Source: Nitrosomonas sp. (GTDB lineage: Bacteria > Pseudomonadota > Gammaproteobacteria > Burkholderiales > Nitrosomonadaceae). From it: DNA of 64,000 nt. This document shows positions 54,583 to 64,000 of the stretch, piece by piece; position 1 is the stretch's first letter, and the number at the start of each line of letters is the position of its first letter. The notes below the pieces were generated by a model, which saw only the letters and a list, made by a program, of their open reading frames with translations, did no database searches and was not told where the DNA came from. The DNA is taken from assembly GCF_019752095.1 (NCBI RefSeq), contig NZ_JAIEMO010000009.1:62001-126000 (forward strand), written 5' to 3'. Both the position numbers and the translations under genes were made by a program.

Positions 54583-57141
54583 TCAACTCTCGTCATCGTC
54601 GTCTTCGCTTTCCACCACTCGCTCTAGTCCGGCCAGTTTCTCGCCGGGATCCAAGTTGATGAGAGTAACGCCTTGTGTGGCGCGACTCATTTCCCGTACT
54701 TCATTAACACGGGTGCGAATCAATACGCCGCCGGAAGTGATCAGCATAATTTCGTCGTCGGGTTTTACCAGTTTTGCCGTAACGACCTTGCCGTTACGCG
54801 CGCTGGTAATGATTGCGATCATGCCTTGAGTGCCACGGTTATGGCGTGTGTATTCGCCAATCGGAGTGCGCTTTCCATAACCGTTCTCAGTGGCTGTTAA
54901 TACTGCGAGGTCTTCATTCTCAGCGACCAACATAGATATGACTTTATGTCCCGAACCCAACTTCATGCCGCGCACGCCACGGGCGGCACGTCCCATCGGA
55001 CGTACGTCATTTTCGCTGAAGCGCATGGCTTTACCATTGTCTGAGAACAGCATCACATCATGTTTGCCTTCGGTCAATTCAACGCCAATGAGAAAATCCC
55101 CTGCATTCAATCCAATCGCAATAATGCCATTGTTGCGCGGACGGGAGAAGTCCGATAAAGGTGTTTTCTTGACCGTACCAAAGGAAGTCGCCATAAAGAC
55201 AAAGCGATTTTCATCAAAGGTTTTGACCGGTAGAATCGCGTTGATTTTTTCGCCTTCTTCTAGTTGTACCCAGTTGATGATGGGTTTGCCCCGGGACTGT
55301 CGGCCGCCTTGCGGCACTTCATACACCTTGATCCAATACACACGTCCCAAGCTTGAGAAACACAGGATATAGTCATGCGTGTTGGCGATGAATAATTTGT
55401 CAATGAAGTCATCTTCCTTGGTGCTGGTTGCCAGCTTGCCGCGTCCTCCACGCTTTTGTGCGCGGTAATCATCCAGCAGCTGGGACTTGATATAACCAGT
55501 ATGTGACAGTGTAACAACGACATCTGCTGGTGTGATCAGGTCTTCCATGCTTAAATCTTGCGTATCGACAATGATTTCACTACGGCGTTTGTCGCCGAAT
55601 TGCTGTTTGATTGCATCCAGCTCTTCGGTAATGATCTGGGTGATGCGCCTTGGATTCGCCAGAATGTCGAGATAGTCAATAATCTTTCCAATCACATCTT
55701 TATATTCATCGACAATCTTCTCTTGTTCGAGACCGGTGAGGCGTTGCAAACGTAATTCCAGAATGGCTTGTGCTTGGGCATCAGATAAACGGTAGCCCTG
55801 TGCTTGTAATCCGAACATGTTATCCAAACCCTCAGGGCGCAGTGCGCTAGCGTCCGCCATTGCTCGCGTCAGCATTTCTGCAACCAATTGAGAATGCCAG
55901 ATTTTTGCCATCAGCGCTTCTTTAGCATCAGCCGGTGTCGGGGCTGCTTTGATTAAGGCGATAATTTCATCAACATTGGATAGTGCGACTGCCAGGCCTT
56001 CGAGTAAATGACCGCGTTCCCGAGCTTTCTTTAGTTCGAACACGGTTCGGCGCGTGACAACTTCGCGGCGATGACGCAGGAAAGCATCTAGAATCTGCTT
56101 TAAATTTAACAGTCGTGGCTGGCCATCAAGCAAAGCCACCATGTTCATGCCAAACGTGTCTTGCATTTGTGTTTCTTTATACAAGTTGTTCAGAATGACC
56201 TCGGGCATTTCTCCGCGTTTCAGCTCAATGACAACACGCATGCCGGATTTGTCGGATTCGTCACGTAAATCAGAGATACCTTCAATTTTCTTATCGCGAA
56301 CTAGTTCTCCAATGCGAATTAGTAAGTTCGCTTTATTAACTTGGTAGGGTAATTCGTCAATGATGATAGATTGGCGACTGCCTCTCTCCAGATCTTCGAA
56401 GTGAGTACGTGCGCGCATAACAACACGACCGCGACCCGTACGGTAGCCGTCTCGTACACCATTTACACCATAAATAATACCAGCAGTGGGAAAATCTGGC
56501 GCTGGAATTAAGTCAATAAGCTCATCAATACTGATATCGGGGCTTTTGAGTAAAGCGAGACAGGCTTCTATCACTTCGTTGAGGTTATGCGGCGGAATGT
56601 TGGTTGCCATGCCAACGGCGATGCCAGATGAACCATTGATTAACAGATTGGGGATTTTTGCTGGCAGTATTAGTGGCTCCTTTTCGGAGTCATCATAATT
56701 GGGGCCGAAATCCACTGTTTCCTTGTCAAGATCAACCAACAATTCATGTGCAATACGTGACATACGGATTTCGGTATAGCGCATCGCAGCAGCGTTATCA
56801 CCATCTACTGACCCGAAGTTGCCTTGCCCATCAATGAGCATATAGCGCAGCGAAAAGTGCTGGGCCATGCGTACAATCGTGTCATAGACGGCAGTATCGC
56901 CGTGCGGGTGGTATTTACCAATGACATCGCCGACGATACGCGCAGATTTTTTGTATGGTCTGTTCCAGTCGTTAGAGAGTTCATGCATGGCAAATAACAC
57001 GCGCCGATGAACCGGTTTTAAACCATCACGAACATCAGGTAAGGCGCGACCTACAATCACACTCATCGCGTAATCAAGATAGGAACGCCGCATTTCTTCT
57101 TCAAGACTGATAGGCAGGGTTTCCTTGGCAAATTGATTCAT
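54583..57141 (-). CDS. gyrA: DNA gyrase subunit A
   Basis: GyrA cuts and rejoins DNA for negative supercoiling. The 852-residue protein has the catalytic Tyr in [10 protein letters not shown] (Tyr122 region). The quinolone-resistance region reads [10 protein letters not shown], with Thr at the position that is Ser83 in E. coli. The C-terminal beta-pinwheel carries the GyrA box QRGGRGK. The tail is acidic (EDDDDES). Gyrase A heads the operon with serC, serA, pheA, hisC and tyrA. Confidence 0.98.
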   Translation of the reverse strand: MNQFAKETLPISLEEEMRRSYLDYAMSVIVGRALPDVRDGLKPVHRRVLFAMHELSNDWNRPYKKSARIVGDVIGKYHPHGDTAVYDTIVRMAQHFSLRYMLIDGQGNFGSVDGDNAAAMRYTEIRMSRIAHELLVDLDKETVDFGPNYDDSEKEPLILPAKIPNLLINGSSGIAVGMATNIPPHNLNEVIEACLALLKSPDISIDELIDLIPAPDFPTAGIIYGVNGVRDGYRTGRGRVVMRARTHFEDLERGSRQSIIIDELPYQVNKANLLIRIGELVRDKKIEGISDLRDESDKSGMRVVIELKRGEMPEVILNNLYKETQMQDTFGMNMVALLDGQPRLLNLKQILDAFLRHRREVVTRRTVFELKKARERGHLLEGLAVALSNVDEIIALIKAAPTPADAKEALMAKIWHSQLVAEMLTRAMADASALRPEGLDNMFGLQAQGYRLSDAQAQAILELRLQRLTGLEQEKIVDEYKDVIGKIIDYLDILANPRRITQIITEELDAIKQQFGDKRRSEIIVDTQDLSMEDLITPADVVVTLSHTGYIKSQLLDDYRAQKRGGRGKLATSTKEDDFIDKLFIANTHDYILCFSSLGRVYWIKVYEVPQGGRQSRGKPIINWVQLEEGEKINAILPVKTFDENRFVFMATSFGTVKKTPLSDFSRPRNNGIIAIGLNAGDFLIGVELTEGKHDVMLFSDNGKAMRFSENDVRPMGRAARGVRGMKLGSGHKVISMLVAENEDLAVLTATENGYGKRTPIGEYTRHNRGTQGMIAIITSARNGKVVTAKLVKPDDEIMLITSGGVLIRTRVNEVREMSRATQGVTLINLDPGEKLAGLERVVESEDDDDES

Positions 57142-57439
57142 ATCTTATGATTTTTGTGAGAACAGCGGGTTATGATGCAGAGGTGTATCTTCTTATTAAA
57201 GTTTAATATAAGAAAATTTATAAACCGCAGCATTCTAACATGCTGTCATAATTTCTTAGTTCTTTGCGGTGTAAAATTGCAAAAATAAGCTGGTCACTGG
57301 AGAATAAAGCTTGAAAAAGCAGATTAAATAAGTGACTATAATAGTTTTTCCAAATTTCTCTTACTTTGAACATTGAGCTGAGTTAGGGCGCGTAATTGAA
57401 TTTTCCATCTAAAATTAAAATAAATGTGAGTCTAGTGCT
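57142..57439. other. divergent promoter region between gyrA and argD
   Basis: About 300 bases hold no gene. TATAAT at 57337-57342 may serve argD, with TTGAAA at 57311-57316 too far upstream (20 bases) to be a good -35. Confidence 0.4.
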
Positions 57440-58612
57440 GTGTCTAATTTGATGAATACTTATTCGCGGTTACCCGTTACCTTTGTGAAAGGGGAGGGAG
57501 TGTGGTTGTGGGATAATCGCGGTGAGCGGTATCTGGATGCGTTGGCAGGTGTTGCTGTGTGCGGGTTGGGGCATTGTCATCCAAAATTGACTAAAGCTAT
57601 TTGTGAACAAGCCGGCGCGTTAATCCATACATCTAATCTTTATAACATTGAGAAGCAGGAGCAATTGGCTGATCGTCTGATTGAATTATCAGGAATGGAT
57701 AATGCTTTCTTCTGTAATTCCGGAGCTGAGGCCAACGAAGCAGCGATTAAACTAGCTCGTTTGCATGGGCATAATAAAGGAATTTCGTTGCCGACAATTG
57801 TAGTCATGGAGCGCTCATTTCATGGCCGTACCATGGCAACCCTGACGGCTAGTGGAAATCGCAAGGTGCAGGCGGGATTTGAGCCCCTGCTATCGGGATT
57901 TGTACGTGTTCCCTATAACAGTATGGAGGCGATCACGCAAGTCGCTGCTAACAATAAGGATGTTGTGGCGGTATTGGTGGAGCCTTTTCAGGGTGAAGGT
58001 GGGGTTAATATTCCTGAGGCGCATTATCTGCAAAAGTTACGTAATCTCTGCGATCAAAACGGATGGTTTTTGATGTTGGATGAGATACAGTCTGGAATCG
58101 GACGTAGTGGTAAATGGTTCGCGTTTCAGCATAGCGATATTATGCCGGATGTAATAACATTGGCTAAGGGTTTGGCGGGAGGAGTTCCGATTGGCGCTTG
58201 CTTGGCTAGAGGTGCGGCTTCAGAAGTTTTCAAGCCGGGTAATCATGCTTCCACCTTCGGAGGTAATCCGCTGGCTTGCGCTGCTGCGATTGAAACCCTG
58301 AACGTAATTGCCGATGCAAATCTTCTTGATCATATAACGAGACTGGGTGACTTTATACGTGATAGGCTGAAGAAACAGCTGACCGGTGTGGTAGGAGTTG
58401 TGCAGATCAGAGGTCAGGGTTTGATTGTAGGTGTCGAGCTTTCAGTGCCTTGTGGTGAGCTGGTACAAAAAGCCTTGGAGAGGAAACTACTAGTTAATGT
58501 AACATCCGATAAAGTGGTGCGCTTGCTGCCTGCATTTGTGATGCAGCAAAACGAAGCTGAGCAGGTGGTTGACATTACTTGCTCATTAATAAAGGAGTTT
58601 TTGAATAACTAA
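57440..58612 (+). CDS. argD: acetylornithine aminotransferase
   Basis: The 390-residue PLP enzyme makes N-acetylornithine in arginine synthesis. It has NSGAEANEAAIKLAR (about 94-108), the PLP Asp in LMLDEIQSGIGRSG (about 213-226) and the PLP Lys in ITLAKGLAGGVPIGAC (about 239-254). THSTFGGNPLAC is here as ASTFGGNPLAC. The GTG at 57440 is the annotated start; an ATG at 57452 is a possible alternative. It leads argD-argF-argG. Related GabT-like aminotransferases are excluded by the operon. Confidence 0.94.
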   Translation: MSNLMNTYSRLPVTFVKGEGVWLWDNRGERYLDALAGVAVCGLGHCHPKLTKAICEQAGALIHTSNLYNIEKQEQLADRLIELSGMDNAFFCNSGAEANEAAIKLARLHGHNKGISLPTIVVMERSFHGRTMATLTASGNRKVQAGFEPLLSGFVRVPYNSMEAITQVAANNKDVVAVLVEPFQGEGGVNIPEAHYLQKLRNLCDQNGWFLMLDEIQSGIGRSGKWFAFQHSDIMPDVITLAKGLAGGVPIGACLARGAASEVFKPGNHASTFGGNPLACAAAIETLNVIADANLLDHITRLGDFIRDRLKKQLTGVVGVVQIRGQGLIVGVELSVPCGELVQKALERKLLVNVTSDKVVRLLPAFVMQQNEAEQVVDITCSLIKEFLNN

Positions 58613-58658
58613 TCAGTGTGCATCAAGTTTTTGTGACTGATTGGTTGTTTATTTTGTT

Positions 58659-59585
58659 ATGCAATTTAAGCATTTTCTGCAATTTAATGATTTCTGCCGC
58701 GATGAATACGAGTATTTATTTGAACGTGCGCGCTGGATAAAACAGGAGTTCAAACAATACCGGCAATACTGGCCATTGAATGATCGAACATTGGCGATGA
58801 TTTTTGACAAAAATTCGACGCGCACACGATTATCATTTGAGGCAGGTATGCACCAGTTGGGCGGCGCGGCAATTTATTTGTCAACACGGGACACGCAATT
58901 GGGGCGGGGGGAACCTGTAGAGGATGCTGCGCGCGTGATTTCGCGTATGGTAGATCTGGTCATGGTCCGAACTTATCAGCATGACACTATCAAACGCTTT
59001 GCTGAGAATTCGAGAGTGCCAGTAATCAATGGCTTAACTGATGAATATCATCCGTGTCAAATTATGAGTGATATTTTTACTTATATCGAATATAGAGGCA
59101 GCATAGAAGGCAAAACTGTAGCGTGGATCGGTGATTCCAACAATATGTGCAATACTTGGTTACAAGCGGCCGAAATTTTTAATTTTCAAATGCATGTATC
59201 AACACCGCCTGGTTACGATATTGATCCTGAGCGGATAGGATTAAGCGGTGCTAAACATTACGAAGTCTATGCGAATCCGCGCGAAGCTGTAAGGGATGCG
59301 GACCTTGTTACAACAGATGTGTGGACGAGTATGGGATTCGAGGAGGAAATAGAGCAAAGGAAAAATGATTTTGCTGCATTTTGTGTTAATACAGAAATGA
59401 TGTTATTGGCTAAATCGGATGCGTTATTTATGCATTGTTTGCCAGCACACCGTGATGAAGAAGTAAGTGCCGAAGTTTTGGATGGGCCGCAATCGGTAGT
59501 ATGGGATGAGGCGGAAAACCGGCTGCATACGCAAAAAGCACTTATGGAGTATTTGCTTCTGGGTAAAATAAATACTGAAATATAG
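58659..59585 (+). CDS. argF: ornithine carbamoyltransferase
   Basis: The 308-residue enzyme joins ornithine and carbamoyl phosphate to give citrulline. The carbamoyl phosphate motif KNSTRTRLSFEAGM lies at about 46-59. DEYHPCQIMSD (about 127-137) and the ornithine-site MHCLPAHRDEEVS (about 259-271) follow. A TTG at 58641 would add six residues, but the ATG at 58659 matches the family. It lies 46 bases after argD. Confidence 0.97.
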   Translation: MQFKHFLQFNDFCRDEYEYLFERARWIKQEFKQYRQYWPLNDRTLAMIFDKNSTRTRLSFEAGMHQLGGAAIYLSTRDTQLGRGEPVEDAARVISRMVDLVMVRTYQHDTIKRFAENSRVPVINGLTDEYHPCQIMSDIFTYIEYRGSIEGKTVAWIGDSNNMCNTWLQAAEIFNFQMHVSTPPGYDIDPERIGLSGAKHYEVYANPREAVRDADLVTTDVWTSMGFEEEIEQRKNDFAAFCVNTEMMLLAKSDALFMHCLPAHRDEEVSAEVLDGPQSVVWDEAENRLHTQKALMEYLLLGKINTEI

Positions 59586-59659
59586 CTTGAAATTTAGAAT
59601 TTTTAGTTGACCTATTTATTCGTTTAATTCGCTAAACAAAAATGTGATAAGAAAGAAGA

Positions 59660-60883
59660 ATGAAAAAAATAAATAAAGTGGTTTTGGCATTTTCAGGAGG
59701 ATTGGACACATCAGTTATCCTGAAGTGGTTGCAAGATACGTATCAGTGTGAAGTAGTGACATTTACTGCTGATATTGGGCAGGGGGAGGAAGTTGAGCCA
59801 GCGCGCGCAAAAGCAAAGCAGCTGGGTGTCAAAGAGATTTATATTGATGATTTGCGGGAAGAGTTTGTGCGAGATTTTGTATTTCCAATGTTTCGGGCGA
59901 ATACGATTTATGAGGGAGAATATTTGCTGGGTACGAGCATTGCGCGTCCATTAATTGCAAAGCGGCAGATTGAAATTGCCGAGGAGACGGGTGCCGATGC
60001 GGTTTCGCATGGTGCTACAGGGAAAGGTAACGATCAGGTGCGTTTTGAGCTGGGATACTACGCATTGCAACCAGATATCCAAGTAATCGCACCTTGGCGC
60101 GAATGGAATTTAACTTCGCGAGAAAAGTTACTGCAATATGCTGAGCAACATGGTATTCCAGTTGAAATGAAAAAAAAGACTGGCTCACCTTATAGCATGG
60201 ATGCAAATTTACTGCATATTTCATATGAAGGAAGGGTTCTTGAGGATCCAGCGGCTGAGCCAGAAGAGTCAATGTGGCGTTGGAGCGTATCACCTGAAAA
60301 CGCACCCGATGTGCCTGAGTATATAGATGTAGAGTTTAAGTGCGGGGATGTCGTGGCCCTAAATGGCGTTAAATTGTCACCGGTTGGTGTATTAGAAAAA
60401 CTTAATATGTTGGGCGGTAAGCACGGAATTGGCAGGCTAGACTTAGTAGAAAATCGATATGTTGGTATGAAATCGCGAGGATGCTATGAGACTCCGGGTG
60501 GATCAATTCTGCTGCGTGCACATCGCGCAATTGAATCAATTACTTTGGATCGAGAGGTTGCACACTTAAAAGATGATCTAATGCCGCGTTACGCTGAGCT
60601 GATTTACAACGGTTATTGGTGGAGTCCAGAGCGGAAGATGCTGCAAGCGATGATTGATGCGAGCCAGCAAAATGTCAATGGATGGGTGAGGCTGAAGCTG
60701 TACAAAGGAAATATTATTGTGGTCGGTAGAGACTCTCATGCTGATTCATTATTCGATCCAAATATTGCGACATTTGAAGACGATGCCGGAACTTATAATC
60801 AAGGGGATGCGGCAGGATTCATCAAATTGAATGCATTAAGGTTGCGCATTGCAGCTAAGCGCAAACTTGGTCAGCTTAATTGA
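59660..60883 (+). CDS. argG: argininosuccinate synthase
   Basis: The 407-residue enzyme condenses citrulline and aspartate using [19 protein letters not shown] (about 9-24) is the PP-loop, [17 protein letters not shown] (about 117-133) binds aspartate and citrulline, and [20 protein letters not shown] follows. It is complete and of normal length. It ends the plus-strand arginine cluster. Confidence 0.98.
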   Translation: MKKINKVVLAFSGGLDTSVILKWLQDTYQCEVVTFTADIGQGEEVEPARAKAKQLGVKEIYIDDLREEFVRDFVFPMFRANTIYEGEYLLGTSIARPLIAKRQIEIAEETGADAVSHGATGKGNDQVRFELGYYALQPDIQVIAPWREWNLTSREKLLQYAEQHGIPVEMKKKTGSPYSMDANLLHISYEGRVLEDPAAEPEESMWRWSVSPENAPDVPEYIDVEFKCGDVVALNGVKLSPVGVLEKLNMLGGKHGIGRLDLVENRYVGMKSRGCYETPGGSILLRAHRAIESITLDREVAHLKDDLMPRYAELIYNGYWWSPERKMLQAMIDASQQNVNGWVRLKLYKGNIIVVGRDSHADSLFDPNIATFEDDAGTYNQGDAAGFIKLNALRLRIAAKRKLGQLN

Positions 60884-60963
60884 ATAGTCAGGAATACTCG
60901 ATAAAATGCACATTAGCATGAGTAAAAAATCTGGATCATTTGCTCAGTTTATATAGAAATAAA

Positions 60964-61449
60964 ATGCCAACATTTGACATAGTTTCGGAAGTTGATAAGC
61001 AGGAAGTCAGGAATGCGGTTGAACAAGTTAATAAAGAAGTAAATGCTCGCTTTGACTTTAAGGGTTCGGATGCGCGGGTGGAGCAGACTGATTATCAATT
61101 AACGGTATTTGCAGATGATGAATTCAAATTGGAGCAGGTTTTAGATATTCTCAGAATTAAATTGACAAAACGGAATGTGGATGTGCGATGTTTGGACAAG
61201 AATCAGATTGATAAAATTAGTGGGAATAAAGTAAAGCAGTTAGTGACAATTAAGACGGGGATTGAAACAGAGCTAGCTAAAAGAATTATAAAAAAAATTA
61301 AAGATAGTAAGCTTAAAGTGCAAGCCAGTATCCAGGGAGAAGTCGTGCGTGTAGTCGGTGCAAAGAAAGATGTGTTGCAGGATGTAATACAATTAGTAAA
61401 AAAATCAATTGATAGTTTTCCATTACAATTCCATAACTTTAGAGATTGA
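60964..61449 (+). CDS. yajQ: YajQ family nucleotide-binding protein
   Basis: The 161-residue protein starts [15 protein letters not shown] and has the family marks [14 protein letters not shown] and [20 protein letters not shown] (split). It folds as two similar ferredoxin-like lobes. Members bind RNA or c-di-GMP, and a link to cyclic-di-GMP control exists in Xanthomonas. A frame open to 60940 adds eight unsupported residues. It stands between argG and the str operon. Confidence 0.95.
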   Translation: MPTFDIVSEVDKQEVRNAVEQVNKEVNARFDFKGSDARVEQTDYQLTVFADDEFKLEQVLDILRIKLTKRNVDVRCLDKNQIDKISGNKVKQLVTIKTGIETELAKRIIKKIKDSKLKVQASIQGEVVRVVGAKKDVLQDVIQLVKKSIDSFPLQFHNFRD

Positions 61450-61547
61450 TGGAGTTCGTTGGTTATATTCTTCGTATAACGCAAGAAATGAATGGTAAAA
61501 CATAGCAAGATACTGGTAAAATGATGCCTGTGTTAACGATGTTTGTC

Positions 61548-61576
61548 TTGACACAAAAATATAAACCCAATAGAAT
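61548..61576 (+). promoter_or_regulatory. sigma70 promoter of the str operon
   Basis: TTGACA (61548-61553), a 17-base spacer and TAGAAT (61571-61576) give a near-consensus promoter. Transcription would begin near 61583, leaving a leader of about 140 bases before rpsL. That is strong for a ribosomal operon and fits high expression. Confidence 0.75.
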
Positions 61577-61685
61577 CCGCTCTCTTTTTTGATGCATCTT
61601 TCCTTTCGTAAAAATAAAGATGACGAATAATTAATTTTACACCATTGATAAAATAGAAATATGGTTTAGCAATAGGTTAGTTGCA

Positions 61686-61713
61686 GACGGCTTAGAAGCC
61701 GTCGCAGTTTTTT
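61686..61713 (+). terminator. terminator-like hairpin in the rpsL leader
   Basis: GACGGC (61686-61691) pairs with GCCGTC (61698-61703) around TTAGAA, and TTTTTT follows at 61708-61713 after four bases. It lies between the str promoter and rpsL, so it may be an attenuator or a weak terminator for upstream read-through. The four-base gap before the T-run makes it imperfect. Confidence 0.5.
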
Positions 61714-61724
61714 AGGACATAGAA

Positions 61725-62102
61725 ATGCCGACAATCAGTCAGTTAGTTCGAAAGCCGCGTATAGCTAAGCGGGTTAAAAGTAGCGTTCCTGCATTGGAAA
61801 ATAGTCCGCAAAAGCGGGGTGTTTGTACGAGGGTATATACGACAACACCAAAGAAGCCAAACTCTGCGTTGCGCAAAGTAGCCAGAGTGAGATTGACAAA
61901 TGGATTTGAGGTCTCAAGTTATATTGGTGGCGAAGGACATAATCTTCAGGAGCATTCGGTTGTGCTGATTCGTGGGGGGCGTGTCAAAGACTTGCCGGGT
62001 GTGCGCTATCACACAGTGAGGGGAAGTCTGGATACGGCGGGTGTTAAAGATCGTAAACAGGGAAGATCAAAGTATGGTTCCAAAAAACCAAAAACTGCAT
62101 AG
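61725..62102 (+). CDS. rpsL: 30S ribosomal protein S12
   Basis: The 125-residue protein lines the decoding centre. [19 protein letters not shown] is the loop whose Lys (position 43) changes in streptomycin resistance, here wild type. [17 protein letters not shown] contains the Asp (near 89) that RimO methylthiolates in E. coli. No deviation is seen. It is the first gene of the str operon with rpsG and fusA. Confidence 0.99.
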   Translation: MPTISQLVRKPRIAKRVKSSVPALENSPQKRGVCTRVYTTTPKKPNSALRKVARVRLTNGFEVSSYIGGEGHNLQEHSVVLIRGGRVKDLPGVRYHTVRGSLDTAGVKDRKQGRSKYGSKKPKTA

Positions 62103-62185
62103 ATTCTTATCTGAATATAACGCAAGTAATTTATTTATATAGTAAAAAACGAACAGAAAAGTAATAAATCTGAAGAGGTTGCATA

Positions 62186-62656
62186 ATGCCAAGACGTAGA
62201 GAAGTTCCAAAGCGGGAAATTTTACCGGATCCAAAATATCACAATGTAGAGCTAGCAAAATTTGTTAATGTTCTCATGACGAGAGGTAAGAAGTCAGTGG
62301 CTGAAAGAATTATCTATGGCGCACTAGAGCACATCGGGAAGAAAACTGGAAATGATCCGTTGGAAATATTCACGCAAGCATTAACCAATGTGCGCCCAAT
62401 CGTGGAAGTAAAGAGTCGTCGAGTGGGTGGTGCTAATTATCAGGTTCCGGTAGAAGTGCGTTCTGTGCGGCGTAATGCGCTTGCCATGAGGTGGCTTAGA
62501 GATGCTGCAAGGAAAAGGAGCGAAAAGTCAATGGATGCAAGGTTGGCGAATGAATTGACTGAAGCAGCTGAGGGGCGTGGAGGTGCAGTTAAGAAGCGTG
62601 AAGAGGTTCATAGGATGGCTGAATCTAATAAGGCGTTCTCGCATTTTAGATTCTAG
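62186..62656 (+). CDS. rpsG: 30S ribosomal protein S7
   Basis: The 156-residue protein starts [18 protein letters not shown] and nucleates the 3' domain of 16S r[34 protein letters not shown] and [17 protein letters not shown] are the family landmarks. The length matches the short form. AAGAGG lies eight bases upstream of the ATG. In E. coli S7 represses translation of this operon. Confidence 0.99.
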   Translation: MPRRREVPKREILPDPKYHNVELAKFVNVLMTRGKKSVAERIIYGALEHIGKKTGNDPLEIFTQALTNVRPIVEVKSRRVGGANYQVPVEVRSVRRNALAMRWLRDAARKRSEKSMDARLANELTEAAEGRGGAVKKREEVHRMAESNKAFSHFRF

Positions 62657-62714
62657 TTGGGAAAAACTTAAAGAGTAGCATTCATTAATTGGATATTCGT
62701 AAGGCATTCAAACT

Positions 62715-64000
62715 GTGGCAAGAAAAACTCCTATAGAGCGTTATAGAAATATCGGTATCATGGCTCATATTGATGCGGGTAAGACAACTACTACTGAGCG
62801 TGTGCTGTTTTATACCGGTGTGTCGCATAAATTAGGCGAGGTTCATGATGGCGCGGCAACAATGGACTGGATGGAGCAGGAGCAGGAAAGGGGTATTACG
62901 ATAACATCGGCTGCTACAACTTGTTTCTGGAGGGGGATGGCCGATAATTATCCTGAGCATAGAATTAATATCATTGATACTCCAGGGCACGTTGATTTTA
63001 CAATTGAAGTGGAGCGATCTCTTCGGGTGTTGGATGGAGCTTGTACAGTTTTTTGCGCAGTTGGGGGGGTTCAGCCTCAGACTGAAACAGTTTGGAGGCA
63101 GGCAAATAAATATAAGGTTCCGCGTCTTGCTTTTGTGAATAAGATGGATCGCTCAGGTGCAAATTTCATGCGTGTTTATGAGCAGATTAAAACGCGGCTT
63201 AAAGCGGTGCCAGTGCCGATACAGCTGCCGATAGGAGCCGAAGACAAATTCGAGGGTATAGTCGATTTGGTTAAAATGAAGGCTATTTACTGGGATGAAG
63301 AAAGTAGGGGGATGAAGTTTGAGGAGCGTGATATCCCTGAAGCTCTGCAAGTAGATGCGAAAGCCTGGCGTGAGAAGATGCTGGAATCAGCGGCTGAAGC
63401 CAATGAAGAGTTGATGAATAAATATCTGGAGAGTGGAAATCTGGATATTTCCGAAATAAAGTTTGGTTTGCGAACGCGAACAGTTAGCAATGAAATAGTG
63501 CCAATGATGTGCGGGACTGCATTTAAAAACAAAGGGGTTCAGGCGATGTTGGATGCGGTTATAGATTATATGCCTTCGCCGACAGATATCGTGGCAGTGC
63601 AAGGTGAGAAGGAAAATGGCGATGCGGACAAGAGGATGGCTGATGATAACGAGCCTTTTTCAGCGCTAGCATTTAAGATTGCAACAGATCCATACGTGGG
63701 ACAACTTATTTTCTTCAGAGTGTATTCAGGTATTGTGATGTCAGGTGATACAGTCTATAACCCGATTAAAGGAAGAAAAGAAAGAATTGGTAGAATATTG
63801 CAAATGCATGCAAATCAGCGTGAAGAGATTAAAGAAGTGCGAGCGGGAGATATTGCTGCCGCGGTGGGTTTGAAGGACGTGGTTACTGGGGATACATTGT
63901 GTGATACTCAAAATATAATCACGCTAGAAAGAATGGATTTTCCAGAACCTGTAATTCATGTTGCGGTTGAGCCAAAAACAAAAATTGATCAAGAGAAGAT
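62715..64000 (+). CDS. fusA: elongation factor G, 5' part (runs off the window)
   Basis: EF-G is the GTPase that translocates tRNA and mRNA on the ribosome. The frame starts at GTG 62715 ([18 protein letters not shown]) and is still open at 64000, giving 428 residues of about 700. The P-loop [15 protein letters not shown], the switch region [24 protein letters not shown] and the [10 protein letters not shown] guanine motif are present. Domain II begins near residue 310 ([12 protein letters not shown]). It is in one unit with rpsL and rpsG. Confidence 0.97.
   Translation, partial: MARKTPIERYRNIGIMAHIDAGKTTTTERVLFYTGVSHKLGEVHDGAATMDWMEQEQERGITITSAATTCFWRGMADNYPEHRINIIDTPGHVDFTIEVERSLRVLDGACTVFCAVGGVQPQTETVWRQANKYKVPRLAFVNKMDRSGANFMRVYEQIKTRLKAVPVPIQLPIGAEDKFEGIVDLVKMKAIYWDEESRGMKFEERDIPEALQVDAKAWREKMLESAAEANEELMNKYLESGNLDISEIKFGLRTRTVSNEIVPMMCGTAFKNKGVQAMLDAVIDYMPSPTDIVAVQGEKENGDADKRMADDNEPFSALAFKIATDPYVGQLIFFRVYSGIVMSGDTVYNPIKGRKERIGRILQMHANQREEIKEVRAGDIAAAVGLKDVVTGDTLCDTQNIITLERMDFPEPVIHVAVEPKTKIDQEK

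Overview
This 64 kb window is a stretch of bacterial chromosome whose gene content and order suggest a betaproteobacterium, most likely a Nitrosomonas-type ammonia oxidiser. That is an inference: no 16S rRNA, amo or hao gene is present. It rests on the urease operon with a dedicated urea channel, the gyrA-serC-serA-pheA-hisC-tyrA operon, the two-subunit pyruvate carboxylase, and the many outer-membrane proteins and integration scars.

Layout. Positions 1-3830 hold the right end of a prophage (GH19 endolysin, DUF1353 protein, virion or fibre proteins, and a DUF4224 plus GIY-YIG protein). It abuts an intact tRNA-Leu(CAA) on the minus strand, whose 3' end faces the prophage as expected for integration at the tRNA. 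Positions 4061-9806 carry queA-tgt-yajC-secD-secF. A membrane-anchored thioredoxin-like protein and an outer-membrane protein follow. Positions 12156-18684 carry ureDABCEFG and a urea channel. Next come nikR and a TonB-dependent receptor on the minus strand, opposite a ZnuABC-like ABC importer. Together they look like a metal, probably nickel, supply module for urease. Positions 24189-27854 are minus-strand accessory genes (SDR, TSUP permease, cupin, DUF2254).

Positions 27855-33628 form a plastic region. It holds an OsmC-YcaO fusion, a HEPN-type gene broken by a stop codon and ending in a VCR-like integron attC site, cspA, a divergent RNase H, and a tyrosine recombinase pseudogene carrying a 136-bp MITE with 16-bp terminal repeats and CTAG target duplications. 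Positions 33629-49051 mix housekeeping genes (pyruvate carboxylase subunits, dinB, rluD, bamD) with envelope and signalling genes (CPBP protease, PilZ protein, BBP2 porin, UspA, hydrolase, truncated FecR, dual-receiver regulator, lipoprotein) and a Tat-signal gene remnant.

Positions 49052-57141 are the aromatic, histidine and serine biosynthesis operon headed by gyrA. Positions 57440-60883 are argD-argF-argG. yajQ follows, and then the str operon (rpsL, rpsG, fusA running off the end), which has a near-consensus sigma70 promoter and a long leader containing a terminator-like hairpin.

The most interesting items are the NikR-linked receptor and ABC importer beside urease, the integron cassette with the broken HEPN gene, the OsmC-YcaO fusion, the DUF4224-GIY-YIG fusion at the prophage edge, and the MITE in the integrase pseudogene.
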